Part shown: one piece after another, positions 1-5,309 of the stretch
Position numbering within the stretch: the stretch's first letter is position 1
How the letters are laid out: each line of letters begins with the position of its first letter
Assembly (NCBI GenBank): GCA_013002475.1
Contig: JABDJM010000260.1
Coordinates: forward strand, 1 to 5,309
DNA: 5,309 nt
From: Saprospiraceae bacterium
Lineage (GTDB): Bacteria > Bacteroidota > Bacteroidia > Chitinophagales > Saprospiraceae
Reading direction: 5' to 3'
Translations under genes and position numbers: made by a program
Notes under the pieces: generated by a model
Seen by the model: only the letters and a program-made list of their open reading frames with translations
What the model was told of the DNA's origin: nothing
Databases searched by the model: none

Positions 1-160
1 CATCCTGGACTTTGCATTTAACAGGTAAAATGGCAATCGTACGATGATCATTAATGATTCTATCAAGAGAAGGAGCCTCATAGACTTTTGCAGATAGCTG
101 CGCTTGGAGGGAGGTGGAAAAGGCGGCAAGAATGAGTATTAGCAGAAATGGATATTTCAT
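1..160 (-). CDS. Secreted protein of unknown function, N-terminal fragment (runs off left edge)
   Basis: This reading frame starts at ATG 158-160 and stays open to the window edge, giving 53 codons. The protein begins MKYPFLLILILAAFSTSLQA, a clear Sec signal peptide (Lys2, a hydrophobic core at about residues 4-14, and a likely cleavage site after the Ala of LQA), so the product is exported. The mature part continues with QLSAKVYEAPSLDRIINDH and then a hydrophobic strand, TIAILPVKCKVQD. A signal peptide followed by an IAILP-type strand recalls Bacteroidota periplasmic or lipid-associated proteins that I remember only as hypothetical, and the strand is loosely like the start of CsgG/TolB-N-type domains. 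That resemblance is weak and I assign no function. A promoter with exact consensus elements lies just upstream (178-208), so the gene probably has its own transcript although it follows msrB on the same strand. The start is well supported by the signal peptide and by the promoter position. Confidence 0.75.
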   Translation of the reverse strand, partial: MKYPFLLILILAAFSTSLQAQLSAKVYEAPSLDRIINDHRTIAILPVKCKVQD

Positions 161-177
161 ATAACAGGATTATGACG

Positions 178-208
178 CAAATGTATTGATTCGCAAAGAA
201 TGAATCAA
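178..208 (-). promoter_or_regulatory. Bacteroidota-type promoter of the partial secreted-protein gene
   Basis: Read on the minus strand, TTG (208-206) is followed by 20 bases and then TACATTTG (185-178). This matches the published Bacteroidota sigma consensus of a TTG-containing -33 element and a TAnnTTTG -7 element separated by about 17-23 bases. Transcription would start near 170-172, leaving a leader of roughly 10 bases before the ATG at 160, with no Shine-Dalgarno sequence. The elements are seen directly; promoter activity is inferred. Confidence 0.6.
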
Positions 209-210
209 TA
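184..210. repeat. Perfect 9-bp inverted repeat overlapping the promoter (candidate operator)
   Basis: The arms are TATTGATTC (184-192) and GAATCAATA (202-210), exact reverse complements separated by 9 bases (193-201). The arm centres are 18 bp apart. One arm contains the -33 TTG and the other contains the TA of the -7 element, so a dimeric DNA-binding protein bound here would cover the promoter. The dyad also lies 57 bases downstream of the msrB stop on the same strand, so it could instead form a hairpin at the end of that transcript. However, no run of T follows it on the minus strand, which argues against an intrinsic terminator. Confidence 0.5.
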
Positions 211-266
211 GGTCAAGGCTTGGAATAGAATAATAGGGAACCAAACTCTTTCTCTAAAAGCTGGCG

Positions 267-797
267 TTAAGGCTTTTCTGCAACGAAATCCAGGCTATAG
301 GAATTGATACAGTATCGTAGCCCAGTTGGCTCCGGGCCATCATCAAATACATGGCCTAAATGACCATCACATCTGGCGCACAAAACTTCGATCCGATTCC
401 AACCAAATTTATCATCCTTTTTTTCGGCCACAAATTCCTCTTTGATCGGCTCGTAATAACTTGGCCATCCAGACCCGGATTTATATTTGGTTCCACTGGA
501 AAAAAGTGGAAGCCCACAAGCTGCACATACATAAGTTCCCTCTCCTTTATGATCCCAAAGATCACCAGTAAATGCTCTTTCAGTCCCTGCTTCCCGAAGT
601 ATATAATACTCCTGGTCAGATAATTCTTTTTTCCACAGTTGGTTATCCTTATCAACTTTTACGAGCTGGCCTTCCTTAAATTCTCCAGGGATCAGACTAG
701 CCTCCTCCTTTATTTGAGTAGCGGTTGAAACTTCCTGTCCCTGACAAGAGACAAAAATTAAAACCATCGCAGATAATATTGCTGAAAACGTTTTCAT
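267..797 (-). CDS. msrB: Peptide-methionine (R)-S-oxide reductase MsrB, exported lipoprotein form
   Basis: The enzyme reduces the R-epimer of methionine sulfoxide in oxidised proteins back to methionine. The 176-residue product starts with a lipoprotein signal peptide ending in IFVSC, so Cys18 is the likely lipidated residue and the enzyme should sit in the periplasm, attached to a membrane. After a linker, the MsrB domain covers about residues 52-172. It has two zinc CxxC pairs (Cys91/Cys94 and Cys140/Cys143), the SGSGWPS loop (107-113), [11 protein letters not shown] (145-155) and the catalytic RYCINS with Cys163. The resolving cysteine that many MsrBs carry in the GCGWPS loop is Ser109 here, and the only other cysteines are the zinc ligands and the lipid anchor. 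The gene lies 6 bp downstream of the membrane-protein gene at 804-1259 and is probably co-transcribed with it. The leader before the ATG is AT-rich without a Shine-Dalgarno sequence. Identification is very secure; the location rests on the lipobox. Confidence 0.96.
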   Translation of the reverse strand: MKTFSAILSAMVLIFVSCQGQEVSTATQIKEEASLIPGEFKEGQLVKVDKDNQLWKKELSDQEYYILREAGTERAFTGDLWDHKGEGTYVCAACGLPLFSSGTKYKSGSGWPSYYEPIKEEFVAEKKDDKFGWNRIEVLCARCDGHLGHVFDDGPEPTGLRYCINSYSLDFVAEKP

Positions 798-803
798 GAA
801 CTA

Positions 804-1259
804 TTAATTTTTCTTTCTGGGGCTTGTCCACCTTTCTTTTTCAGCAAACTCCACGATCCTCTTTAAAAATCCAAGAATGCTTAGGAACACCAAATATCCA
901 AAGGTCAATACCATAAATATCCAGCGGTAGGATCCCGCCTCATTGATGTCCATACTTGAAATTCCCCAGGCTACAAGCCCCGACATGAGGACTAAAGCTC
1001 CAAAGCTGAGCATTGATTTTGTCCAGTATTTGTTGAGGTCAGGGGCTGAAAGCGAAAAAATGGAGTTGAAAACTGAAAAGAAAAGTAAAAAACTGGCGGC
1101 TGACATCCACGGGAACCGGTCACTCACCTCAAGTATCCCCGCATAATGTATTAATTTCGCCATGAGAGTAACGACCAAACCTGCAATAAACACAATAGTC
1201 GCCTGGATGCCCGGGTGATGGGCCTTATAAAAAAAGGAACTGGGTTGATGTTCGACCAT
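804..1259 (-). CDS. Four-helix membrane protein of unknown function, upstream of msrB
   Basis: I do not recognise this family. The chosen start, ATG 1257-1259, gives 151 residues beginning MVEHQPSSFFYKAHHPG. A longer frame from GTG at 1301 would add MLDKTIFFFSYLYI but would run up against the divergent nuclease start at 1302 and leave no promoter space, so the shorter form is preferred. Counting from Met1 of the short form, four hydrophobic helices lie at about residues 17-37, 51-71, 83-102 and 112-135. The C-terminal tail is charged (EKERWTSPRKKN), so by the positive-inside rule both ends are probably cytoplasmic. There are no cysteines, which argues against a direct thiol relay to MsrB. His14-His15 before helix 1 and His38 at its end stand out, but no heme or metal motif is clear. 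The stop is 6 bp from the msrB start, which suggests one operon. No convincing TAnnTTTG promoter was found in the 42-bp divergent gap. Confidence 0.72.
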   Translation of the reverse strand: MVEHQPSSFFYKAHHPGIQATIVFIAGLVVTLMAKLIHYAGILEVSDRFPWMSAASFLLFFSVFNSIFSLSAPDLNKYWTKSMLSFGALVLMSGLVAWGISSMDINEAGSYRWIFMVLTFGYLVFLSILGFLKRIVEFAEKERWTSPRKKN

Positions 1260-1301
1260 GATGTATAAATACGAAAAAAAGAAAATTGTTTTATCCAACA
1301 C

Positions 1302-3260
1302 ATGCCTTTTACATTTCTTAAGACCCTCCTAACAAGCTTTCTGGCCCTCTCTGCAATTGCAGGTCTCAATGGACAAAGTATAGTCAGTATTGCGGAAATC
1401 CAGGGAACTGGTACCGTAAGCCCCTACCTAGGGGACCTCGTCCGCGTTGATCATGCTGTGGTTACCCTAATTGAAGGAGGATCAATGGTCATTCAGACCC
1501 CAGCTGGTATGGATGATGAAAATGACCAAACATCAGAGGCTATTTTAGTGGAAGGCTTCATTCCAAGTTGGGTCTCTGTCGGATCAAATGTGAGGGTGGA
1601 AGGAGAAGTGAGTGAGTTTGATGGAGGCACACTAATCGAAGACCCTGGACTCTCGATTACGGAGTTAACCGAAGGCCTAAGTCCACAATTAGATAACCTG
1701 AATATCAGGGCGGAGACTATCAACTTTTCGGATATTGAAAATCTTGAACCATTAGAATGGATGTCGTTTCTTTTTCAGGATGCAACCCTTAGCTCCGCGA
1801 CGGATGGAGGCACCGATTGGTTTTATGTGCATTTTGGGGGTGAGCGCCCTGCGCGTGAGCCGGGGATCTATGCTCCCGGCATAAACGGTCTTCCCAAATT
1901 TGACAGGAACCTGGAAAACTTTGTTTTCTTCCCTGAAGAGGTAGGCCTGCCTGCTTTGCCAGCAGGAAGTAGGATCACCGGGAGATGCATTATCTATCCG
2001 GATCTGGATCGATATTTTGCGCTTGGATATGATTACCAAACTGATGCAGCCCAGGTCCATCAACCCGTGCAATCTCCGGATGAAGATTATTTGTCGATCG
2101 CCTCTGCCAACCTTCTTTTTTTAAACAGAAACTATAGTGATTTTAATCTGCGTTTACCAAAGATTGCCGACTACCTCGTTAATGGTTTGGACCAACCTGA
2201 TGTCATTGCTGTACAGGAAGTAGCTGATCAGTCCACGCTGAATTTTGTCGCTGACAGAATGAACTCTTTGCTCGGCGGAAATTTTTACTCCGCCTACCTT
2301 CTGCCGGGGAACAATGGCTCGAGTATAAACTCAGGTTTTCTTGTGAAAGACCGGATACAGGTATTGGATGTACAATCCCTTGGAAAAAATCAGGACATTA
2401 GTTTGGGAGGAGCCTTGCATGACCGACCTCCTATTCTCCTTCTTGCCCAAACTTCCACTGACCCTGCAATTACCTTCCAGGTACTAAACCTTCATTTAAG
2501 ATCATTGAATGGGATCGAAGGAGGATCTTCGTTTTATGTTCGTACGAAAAGACATGAACAAGCGGTATCTGTTGCCAACATGGTGCAAAGCTTACGGGGA
2601 GAAAACCTATTCATAGTCGGCGATTATAATGCCTTTCCATTTTCAGATGGTTATGTAGATATATACAACCAGATCCAGGGCGGTGAGTCAGAAGGATCAA
2701 GCTTTGAAGTAGAGCCCATTGTTGCCCCGGCCCTCCAGGAACCTGTACAATCTGAGAATGAAAGAGAGAGTTACTCATACGTCTTCGATGGTAACACACA
2801 GCGGCTTGACCATATTCTATTTAATGACCTTGCAGAAATGACCTTTGAGGAAATCCAATTCTTCCGTGGAAATTCTGATGCACCATATACCTGGGAGAAC
2901 AGTTATTCAAGACCTGAAAGGGCTTCGGATCATGACGGCCTAGTGAGCTATTATTCACTTCCACATGCCTGGGGTACCATTATTGTTGAACCACCCATAG
3001 GAAGACCCTTTGTAGAATTTACAAACCCCTACGTATTGGGGGTTCCGCTAAGATTTTATCCTAAGCAGGGAGACATTTATGAAGTGGATCTTTTTGATCT
3101 TGCCGGTCGAAAAGTAAAAACCTGGAAAACTGATTTTATTGGTGATAATGACATTTGGGAACTTCCTCTAAATAGCCATCCGGGGCAAGGATTTTATATA
3201 TTAGAAATTCGGGGAGAAGATTTCAAATGGTCTGAACCCATTCTCTTTGGAATTGAGTAG
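1302..3260 (+). CDS. Secreted endonuclease/exonuclease/phosphatase-fold nuclease with OB-like N-domain and T9SS-type C-terminal domain
   Basis: This 652-residue protein is built like the extracellular nucleases of the ExeM/NucH type. A signal peptide covers residues 1-24 (hydrophobic core, cleavage near GLNGQ). Residues 27-125 form an OB-like domain with the typical opening IAEIQGTGTVSPYLG, and a second beta-rich segment runs to about 250. The catalytic EEP domain spans about 262-552 and has the full motif set: Asn270 (SANLL), Glu306 (QEV), His398 (NLHLRS), Asp441 and Asn443 (GDYNAFP), Asp503-His504 (RLDHI) and Asp543-His544 (SDHDG). These imply a metal-dependent phosphodiesterase, most likely cutting extracellular DNA or RNA. 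The last 80 or so residues (NP at 575-576, VDLFDLAGRKVKTW, then GQGFYILEI) resemble the T9SS type A sorting domain, so export through the outer membrane by T9SS is inferred. The end is SEPILFGIE rather than the usual Lys-rich tail. The stop is doubled (TAG TAG, 3258-3263). A non-nuclease phosphodiesterase substrate is possible. Confidence 0.92.
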   Translation: MPFTFLKTLLTSFLALSAIAGLNGQSIVSIAEIQGTGTVSPYLGDLVRVDHAVVTLIEGGSMVIQTPAGMDDENDQTSEAILVEGFIPSWVSVGSNVRVEGEVSEFDGGTLIEDPGLSITELTEGLSPQLDNLNIRAETINFSDIENLEPLEWMSFLFQDATLSSATDGGTDWFYVHFGGERPAREPGIYAPGINGLPKFDRNLENFVFFPEEVGLPALPAGSRITGRCIIYPDLDRYFALGYDYQTDAAQVHQPVQSPDEDYLSIASANLLFLNRNYSDFNLRLPKIADYLVNGLDQPDVIAVQEVADQSTLNFVADRMNSLLGGNFYSAYLLPGNNGSSINSGFLVKDRIQVLDVQSLGKNQDISLGGALHDRPPILLLAQTSTDPAITFQVLNLHLRSLNGIEGGSSFYVRTKRHEQAVSVANMVQSLRGENLFIVGDYNAFPFSDGYVDIYNQIQGGESEGSSFEVEPIVAPALQEPVQSENERESYSYVFDGNTQRLDHILFNDLAEMTFEEIQFFRGNSDAPYTWENSYSRPERASDHDGLVSYYSLPHAWGTIIVEPPIGRPFVEFTNPYVLGVPLRFYPKQGDIYEVDLFDLAGRKVKTWKTDFIGDNDIWELPLNSHPGQGFYILEIRGEDFKWSEPILFGIE

Positions 3261-3265
3261 TAGCC

Positions 3266-3805
3266 ATGCGAAAACTAAAGCTGCAAGAATTAAACAGACT
3301 CTCGGAGGAGCAGGTGAAAAATGCTCCAAAGGTTCCTATACTACTTTGGTTAGATAACATTCGCTCAGGCCATAATGTAGGGGCAGCATTTAGAACGGGG
3401 GATGCCTTTCGAATTGAAGGGCTCATCCTTTCAGGATTTACACCCTGCCCTCCTCATCGTGAGATTTTAAAAACAGCTTTGGGTGCCGACCAATCTGTGG
3501 ATTGGCACCAGGCAGACGACCCTATTTCGGAACTAAAAAAATGGAAAGGAAAAGGGTATAAGATCTATGCCGTTGAACAAACAGATCAATCCATTCCGTT
3601 AAACGAATTTCAGATTCCAGATAAGACAGGAATGATCCTAATCTTTGGAAACGAAGTTAAAGGGGTCAGCGAAGAATTATTGGAGCTCTGCGATTCCAGC
3701 ATAGAGATACCTCAATATGGCGCCAAGCACTCTTTCAATGTTTCTGTTTCTATTGGAATTGTACTCTGGGAGTTTTGCCGGGCCTACAGGTATAAGTCAG
3801 AGTAA
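3266..3805 (+). CDS. SpoU/TrmH-family RNA 2'-O-methyltransferase
   Basis: This 179-residue protein is a minimal SPOUT (alpha/beta-knot) methyltransferase that should transfer a methyl group from S-adenosylmethionine to a ribose 2'-OH of tRNA or rRNA. All three SpoU motifs are present. Motif 1 is DNIRSGHNVGAAFRTGDAF (30-48), with Arg43 the expected catalytic arginine. Motif 2 is ILIFGNEVKGVSEELL (124-139). Motif 3 is IEIPQYGAKHSFNVSVSIG (146-164), with the invariant Asn158. Motifs 2 and 3 form the knot that binds the cofactor. There is no separate N-terminal RNA-binding domain of the TrmH or RlmB kind, so the size resembles TrmL, but motifs alone do not fix the target nucleotide and no symbol is given. 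The ATG lies 5 bp after the nuclease stop, which implies translation from one mRNA although the two roles are unrelated. The stop is 3 bp from that of the convergent gene at 3809-4555. Confidence 0.93.
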   Translation: MRKLKLQELNRLSEEQVKNAPKVPILLWLDNIRSGHNVGAAFRTGDAFRIEGLILSGFTPCPPHREILKTALGADQSVDWHQADDPISELKKWKGKGYKIYAVEQTDQSIPLNEFQIPDKTGMILIFGNEVKGVSEELLELCDSSIEIPQYGAKHSFNVSVSIGIVLWEFCRAYRYKSE

Positions 3806-3808
3806 TAT

Positions 3809-4555
3809 TTACCGATATCCATATTTGTTAATCTCATCAAATCGAAGCCCAAGTCGGACACCAAAGTATGTCTGGGTGATCTCAGATTCCAAACTGGTGG
3901 TAACTTCTGGTAATGATAAAAATTCAAATCCACCAGTATCGAACCCGTAGGTGTATTGGAAGAGTGGCGTAATGGTAATAAAATCGTTCACCCCAAAATC
4001 AATGCCCGCTCCTATTCTGAGGGTTGGTTTAGTGGCTTGCTCCTTTCTTTCAGTACTGTTCTCCCCGGCAATGGTGGTGTTCGTGATCTCCTCCTTATAA
4101 CTTGCAAAGGCAATTCCTGGAGCAGCTCTAATAAAGAATCCCTTTTGCAAAAAACTTCCATCTTTTGAAAAAGTCGGACAATCACAGTCTCCTTCCAGAT
4201 CAAATGGGTAGATATGGACATTACCATTGAACTGAAATACATTGGACTTCAGATCAGCAACATATCCATAATCCGGAAAAACCAAGCTTTCTGGTCGAGC
4301 AGATAAGTTGTAATAGGATACCTCAGGAAAAAATTCTACCCGGAAATTCTTAAGCCTGAACCAATAGTCAATGGCAAATTGAATTCCATCACTTTTGAAA
4401 TAGGTCGTCGATTCGGCTAGATTATCAAGGTCCCTTATAGCCTCATCCCATTTGGTGGCATCATAATACACCTGTCCAATGGAGATGCCCACTTGAGCCT
4501 CCGTGTTAATCTGTAAGGCCAGCAAAAGGGTCAGGAACAGAAAGAATTTCTTCAT
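3809..4555 (-). CDS. Predicted outer-membrane beta-barrel protein
   Basis: The 248-residue product starts with a strong signal peptide (MKKFFLFLTLLLALQINTEA, cleavage after Ala20). The rest is rich in alternating hydrophobic and polar strands with aromatic ends. I count about eight likely strands: residues 23-31, 57-68, 71-84, 105-118, 138-156, 175-189, 193-205 and 227-239. That fits a small eight-stranded porin-like or OmpA-like barrel of the outer membrane. The last strand, TYFGVRLGLRF, is followed by a short tail (DEINKYGYR) rather than ending in an aromatic residue. An acidic loop with a CDCP motif (Cys124 and Cys126, sequence EGDCDCPTFSKDG) lies between strands 4 and 5 and holds the only cysteines. 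No ligand or function can be assigned. The gene is divergent from rimO (95-bp gap) and convergent with the methyltransferase. The barrel fold is inferred from pattern, not from a recognised family. Confidence 0.72.
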   Translation of the reverse strand: MKKFFLFLTLLLALQINTEAQVGISIGQVYYDATKWDEAIRDLDNLAESTTYFKSDGIQFAIDYWFRLKNFRVEFFPEVSYYNLSARPESLVFPDYGYVADLKSNVFQFNGNVHIYPFDLEGDCDCPTFSKDGSFLQKGFFIRAAPGIAFASYKEEITNTTIAGENSTERKEQATKPTLRIGAGIDFGVNDFITITPLFQYTYGFDTGGFEFLSLPEVTTSLESEITQTYFGVRLGLRFDEINKYGYR

Positions 4556-4566
4556 GATTTGTAGAA

Positions 4567-4574
4567 CGAAAATA
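4567..4574 (-). promoter_or_regulatory. Possible -7 element of the beta-barrel gene
   Basis: On the minus strand TATTTTCG (4574-4567) matches the Bacteroidota TAnnTTTG element except for one base. It lies 11 bases before the ATG at 4555, which would give a very short leader. No TTG is found at the expected -33 distance, so this is a weak candidate. Confidence 0.25.
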
Positions 4575-4625
4575 ATCGGATTCTAGTTGCCTTCACAGAA
4601 AATCAAATAAAATGGCTTTTTCAAG

Positions 4626-4633
4626 TAATTTTG
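4626..4633 (+). promoter_or_regulatory. Probable -7 promoter element of rimO
   Basis: TAATTTTG is an exact match to the Bacteroidota -7 consensus TAnnTTTG. It sits 17 bases before the TTG start codon at 4651, so the transcript would begin near 4638-4640 with a leader of about 12 bases. The -33 region (about 4600-4606) is AT-rich but has no TTG, so support comes from the -7 element and its position alone. Confidence 0.45.
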
Positions 4634-4650
4634 CGGCCTAATTCTCTGGT

Positions 4651-5309
4651 TTGAAGACAAAGACTCTGCGTAAGGATAAGGTAAATGTGATCACCCTGGG
4701 GTGCAGCAAAAATCTTGTGGACAGCGAAAACCTGATCACACAGCTTCATGCAAATGATTTTGCAGTTGACCATGATAGCGATGATTCTGATGCCAACATT
4801 GTGGTGGTGAACACTTGTGGGTTTATCGATCTCGCAAAAGAGGAATCCGTTAACACCATCCTTCAATATGCGGAGATTAAAAAACAAGGAGGCATAGAAA
4901 AACTGTATGTCACCGGTTGTTTGTCCCAACGGTACAAGGACGACCTTGAAAAAGAGATCCCTGAGGTGGACGCCTATTTTGGTACACTCGAATTGCCTGG
5001 TTTGCTTGCAAGGTTAGAGGCGGATTATAAATCTGAGTTGCTAGGAGAAAGGCAGGTCACCACCCCACCCCATTATGCCTACCTGAAGATCAGCGAAGGA
5101 TGCAACCGTACCTGCTCCTTCTGCGCCATCCCTTTAATGCGTGGTAAACATATTTCCCGGTCAATTGAAGATCTGGTTATTGAGGCAAAAAACCTGGCCA
5201 GGCTCGGAACTAAAGAATTGCTTTTGATTGCCCAGGAATCGACCTACTATGGCCTGGACCTTTACAAGCGAAGAGCCCTGCCTGAACTTTTGCAAGCGCT
5301 TGCACAAGT
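4651..5309 (+). CDS. rimO: Ribosomal protein S12 methylthiotransferase RimO, N-terminal part (runs off right edge)
   Basis: RimO is a radical SAM enzyme that adds a methylthio group to a conserved aspartate of ribosomal protein S12. The 219 codons present are roughly half of a usual length of about 440. The UPF0004 domain holds the first iron-sulfur cluster ligands Cys18 (TLGCSKN), Cys56 (NTCGFI) and Cys90 (TGCLSQRY). The radical SAM domain opens with GCNRTCSFCAIP, giving Cys151, Cys155 and Cys158 for the second cluster. AQESTYYGLDLY (194-205) matches the RimO form and not the MiaB QNVNSY form. The start is TTG at 4651: an in-frame stop lies at 4639-4641, the first in-frame ATG is codon 163 (5137), and the resulting MKTKTLRKDKVNVITLGCSK looks like the N-terminus usual in this phylum. 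A GTG at codon 13 is the only other early choice and would leave just five residues before the first cluster cysteine. The C-terminal TRAM domain lies outside the window. Confidence 0.95.
   Translation, partial: MKTKTLRKDKVNVITLGCSKNLVDSENLITQLHANDFAVDHDSDDSDANIVVVNTCGFIDLAKEESVNTILQYAEIKKQGGIEKLYVTGCLSQRYKDDLEKEIPEVDAYFGTLELPGLLARLEADYKSELLGERQVTTPPHYAYLKISEGCNRTCSFCAIPLMRGKHISRSIEDLVIEAKNLARLGTKELLLIAQESTYYGLDLYKRRALPELLQALAQ

Noticed and set aside
184..210. Intrinsic terminator for the msrB operon
   Set aside because: The stem is AT-rich, the loop is 9 bases, and no T-run follows on the minus strand. The overlap with promoter elements makes an operator the better reading, though a hairpin role is not excluded.
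360..623. Plus-strand open frame of 87 codons opposite msrB
   Set aside because: It lies wholly antisense to the well-identified msrB domain and shows no recognisable motif, signal peptide or promoter.
1260..1301. 14-residue N-terminal extension of the membrane protein from GTG at 1301
   Set aside because: It would use the whole divergent gap and abut the nuclease start at 1302. The internal ATG at 1259 gives a more natural N-terminus and leaves room for promoters.
1950..1966. 6-bp inverted repeat CCTGCT-N5-AGCAGG as a possible hairpin
   Set aside because: It lies inside the nuclease coding region, is short, is not followed by a T-run and is expected by chance in a sequence of this length.
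4621..4929. Minus-strand open frame of 102 codons at the right end
   Set aside because: It is antisense to rimO, whose cluster cysteines and family motifs are in the plus-strand frame; the minus frame has no recognisable features.
1..5309. CRISPR array, insertion sequence, phage module, tRNA or rRNA genes, toxin-antitoxin pair
   Set aside because: I saw no regularly spaced repeats, transposase motifs, terminal repeats, RNA-gene features or small paired antitoxin-like frames; almost all the sequence is accounted for by seven chromosomal-type genes.

Overview
The window looks like chromosomal DNA from a member of the Bacteroidota. Several signals agree: a secreted nuclease with a C-terminal domain resembling type IX secretion (T9SS) sorting domains; two sites matching the Bacteroidota -7 promoter element TAnnTTTG; AT-rich leaders without Shine-Dalgarno sequences; and a RimO N-terminus of the type I associate with this phylum. 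The SpoU-family methyltransferase looks closer to Cytophagales-type proteins than to classical Flavobacterium ones, but that placement is a guess from memory.

Layout. (1) Bases 1-160, minus: the first 53 codons of a secreted protein that runs off the left edge. A TTG-N20-TACATTTG promoter precedes it and overlaps a perfect 9-bp inverted repeat. (2) Bases 267-1259, minus: a probable two-gene operon, a four-helix membrane protein of unrecognised family followed 6 bp later by a lipoprotein methionine sulfoxide reductase B. (3) Bases 1302-3805, plus: a probable two-gene operon, a large secreted endonuclease/exonuclease/phosphatase-fold nuclease followed 5 bp later by a small SpoU/TrmH-type RNA 2'-O-methyltransferase. 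(4) Bases 3809-4555, minus: a predicted outer-membrane beta-barrel protein, convergent with the methyltransferase across only 3 bp. (5) Bases 4651-5309, plus: the N-terminal half of rimO, which starts at a TTG codon and runs off the right edge.

Functions. Four of the seven genes encode exported proteins: the partial secreted protein, the MsrB lipoprotein, the nuclease and the barrel. The membrane protein should be in the inner membrane. The two cytoplasmic enzymes, SpoU methyltransferase and RimO, modify the translation machinery. The sequence does not show one pathway joining all genes; this looks like an ordinary chromosomal stretch of short operons. I see no CRISPR array, insertion sequence, phage gene, tRNA or rRNA, and no clear new system. 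No gene-free stretch reaches 300 bases; the longest gaps are 161-266 and 4556-4650. The points most worth a second look are the promoter-embedded dyad at 184-210, the apparently single-cysteine MsrB, the nuclease's unusual C-terminus and the TTG start of rimO.
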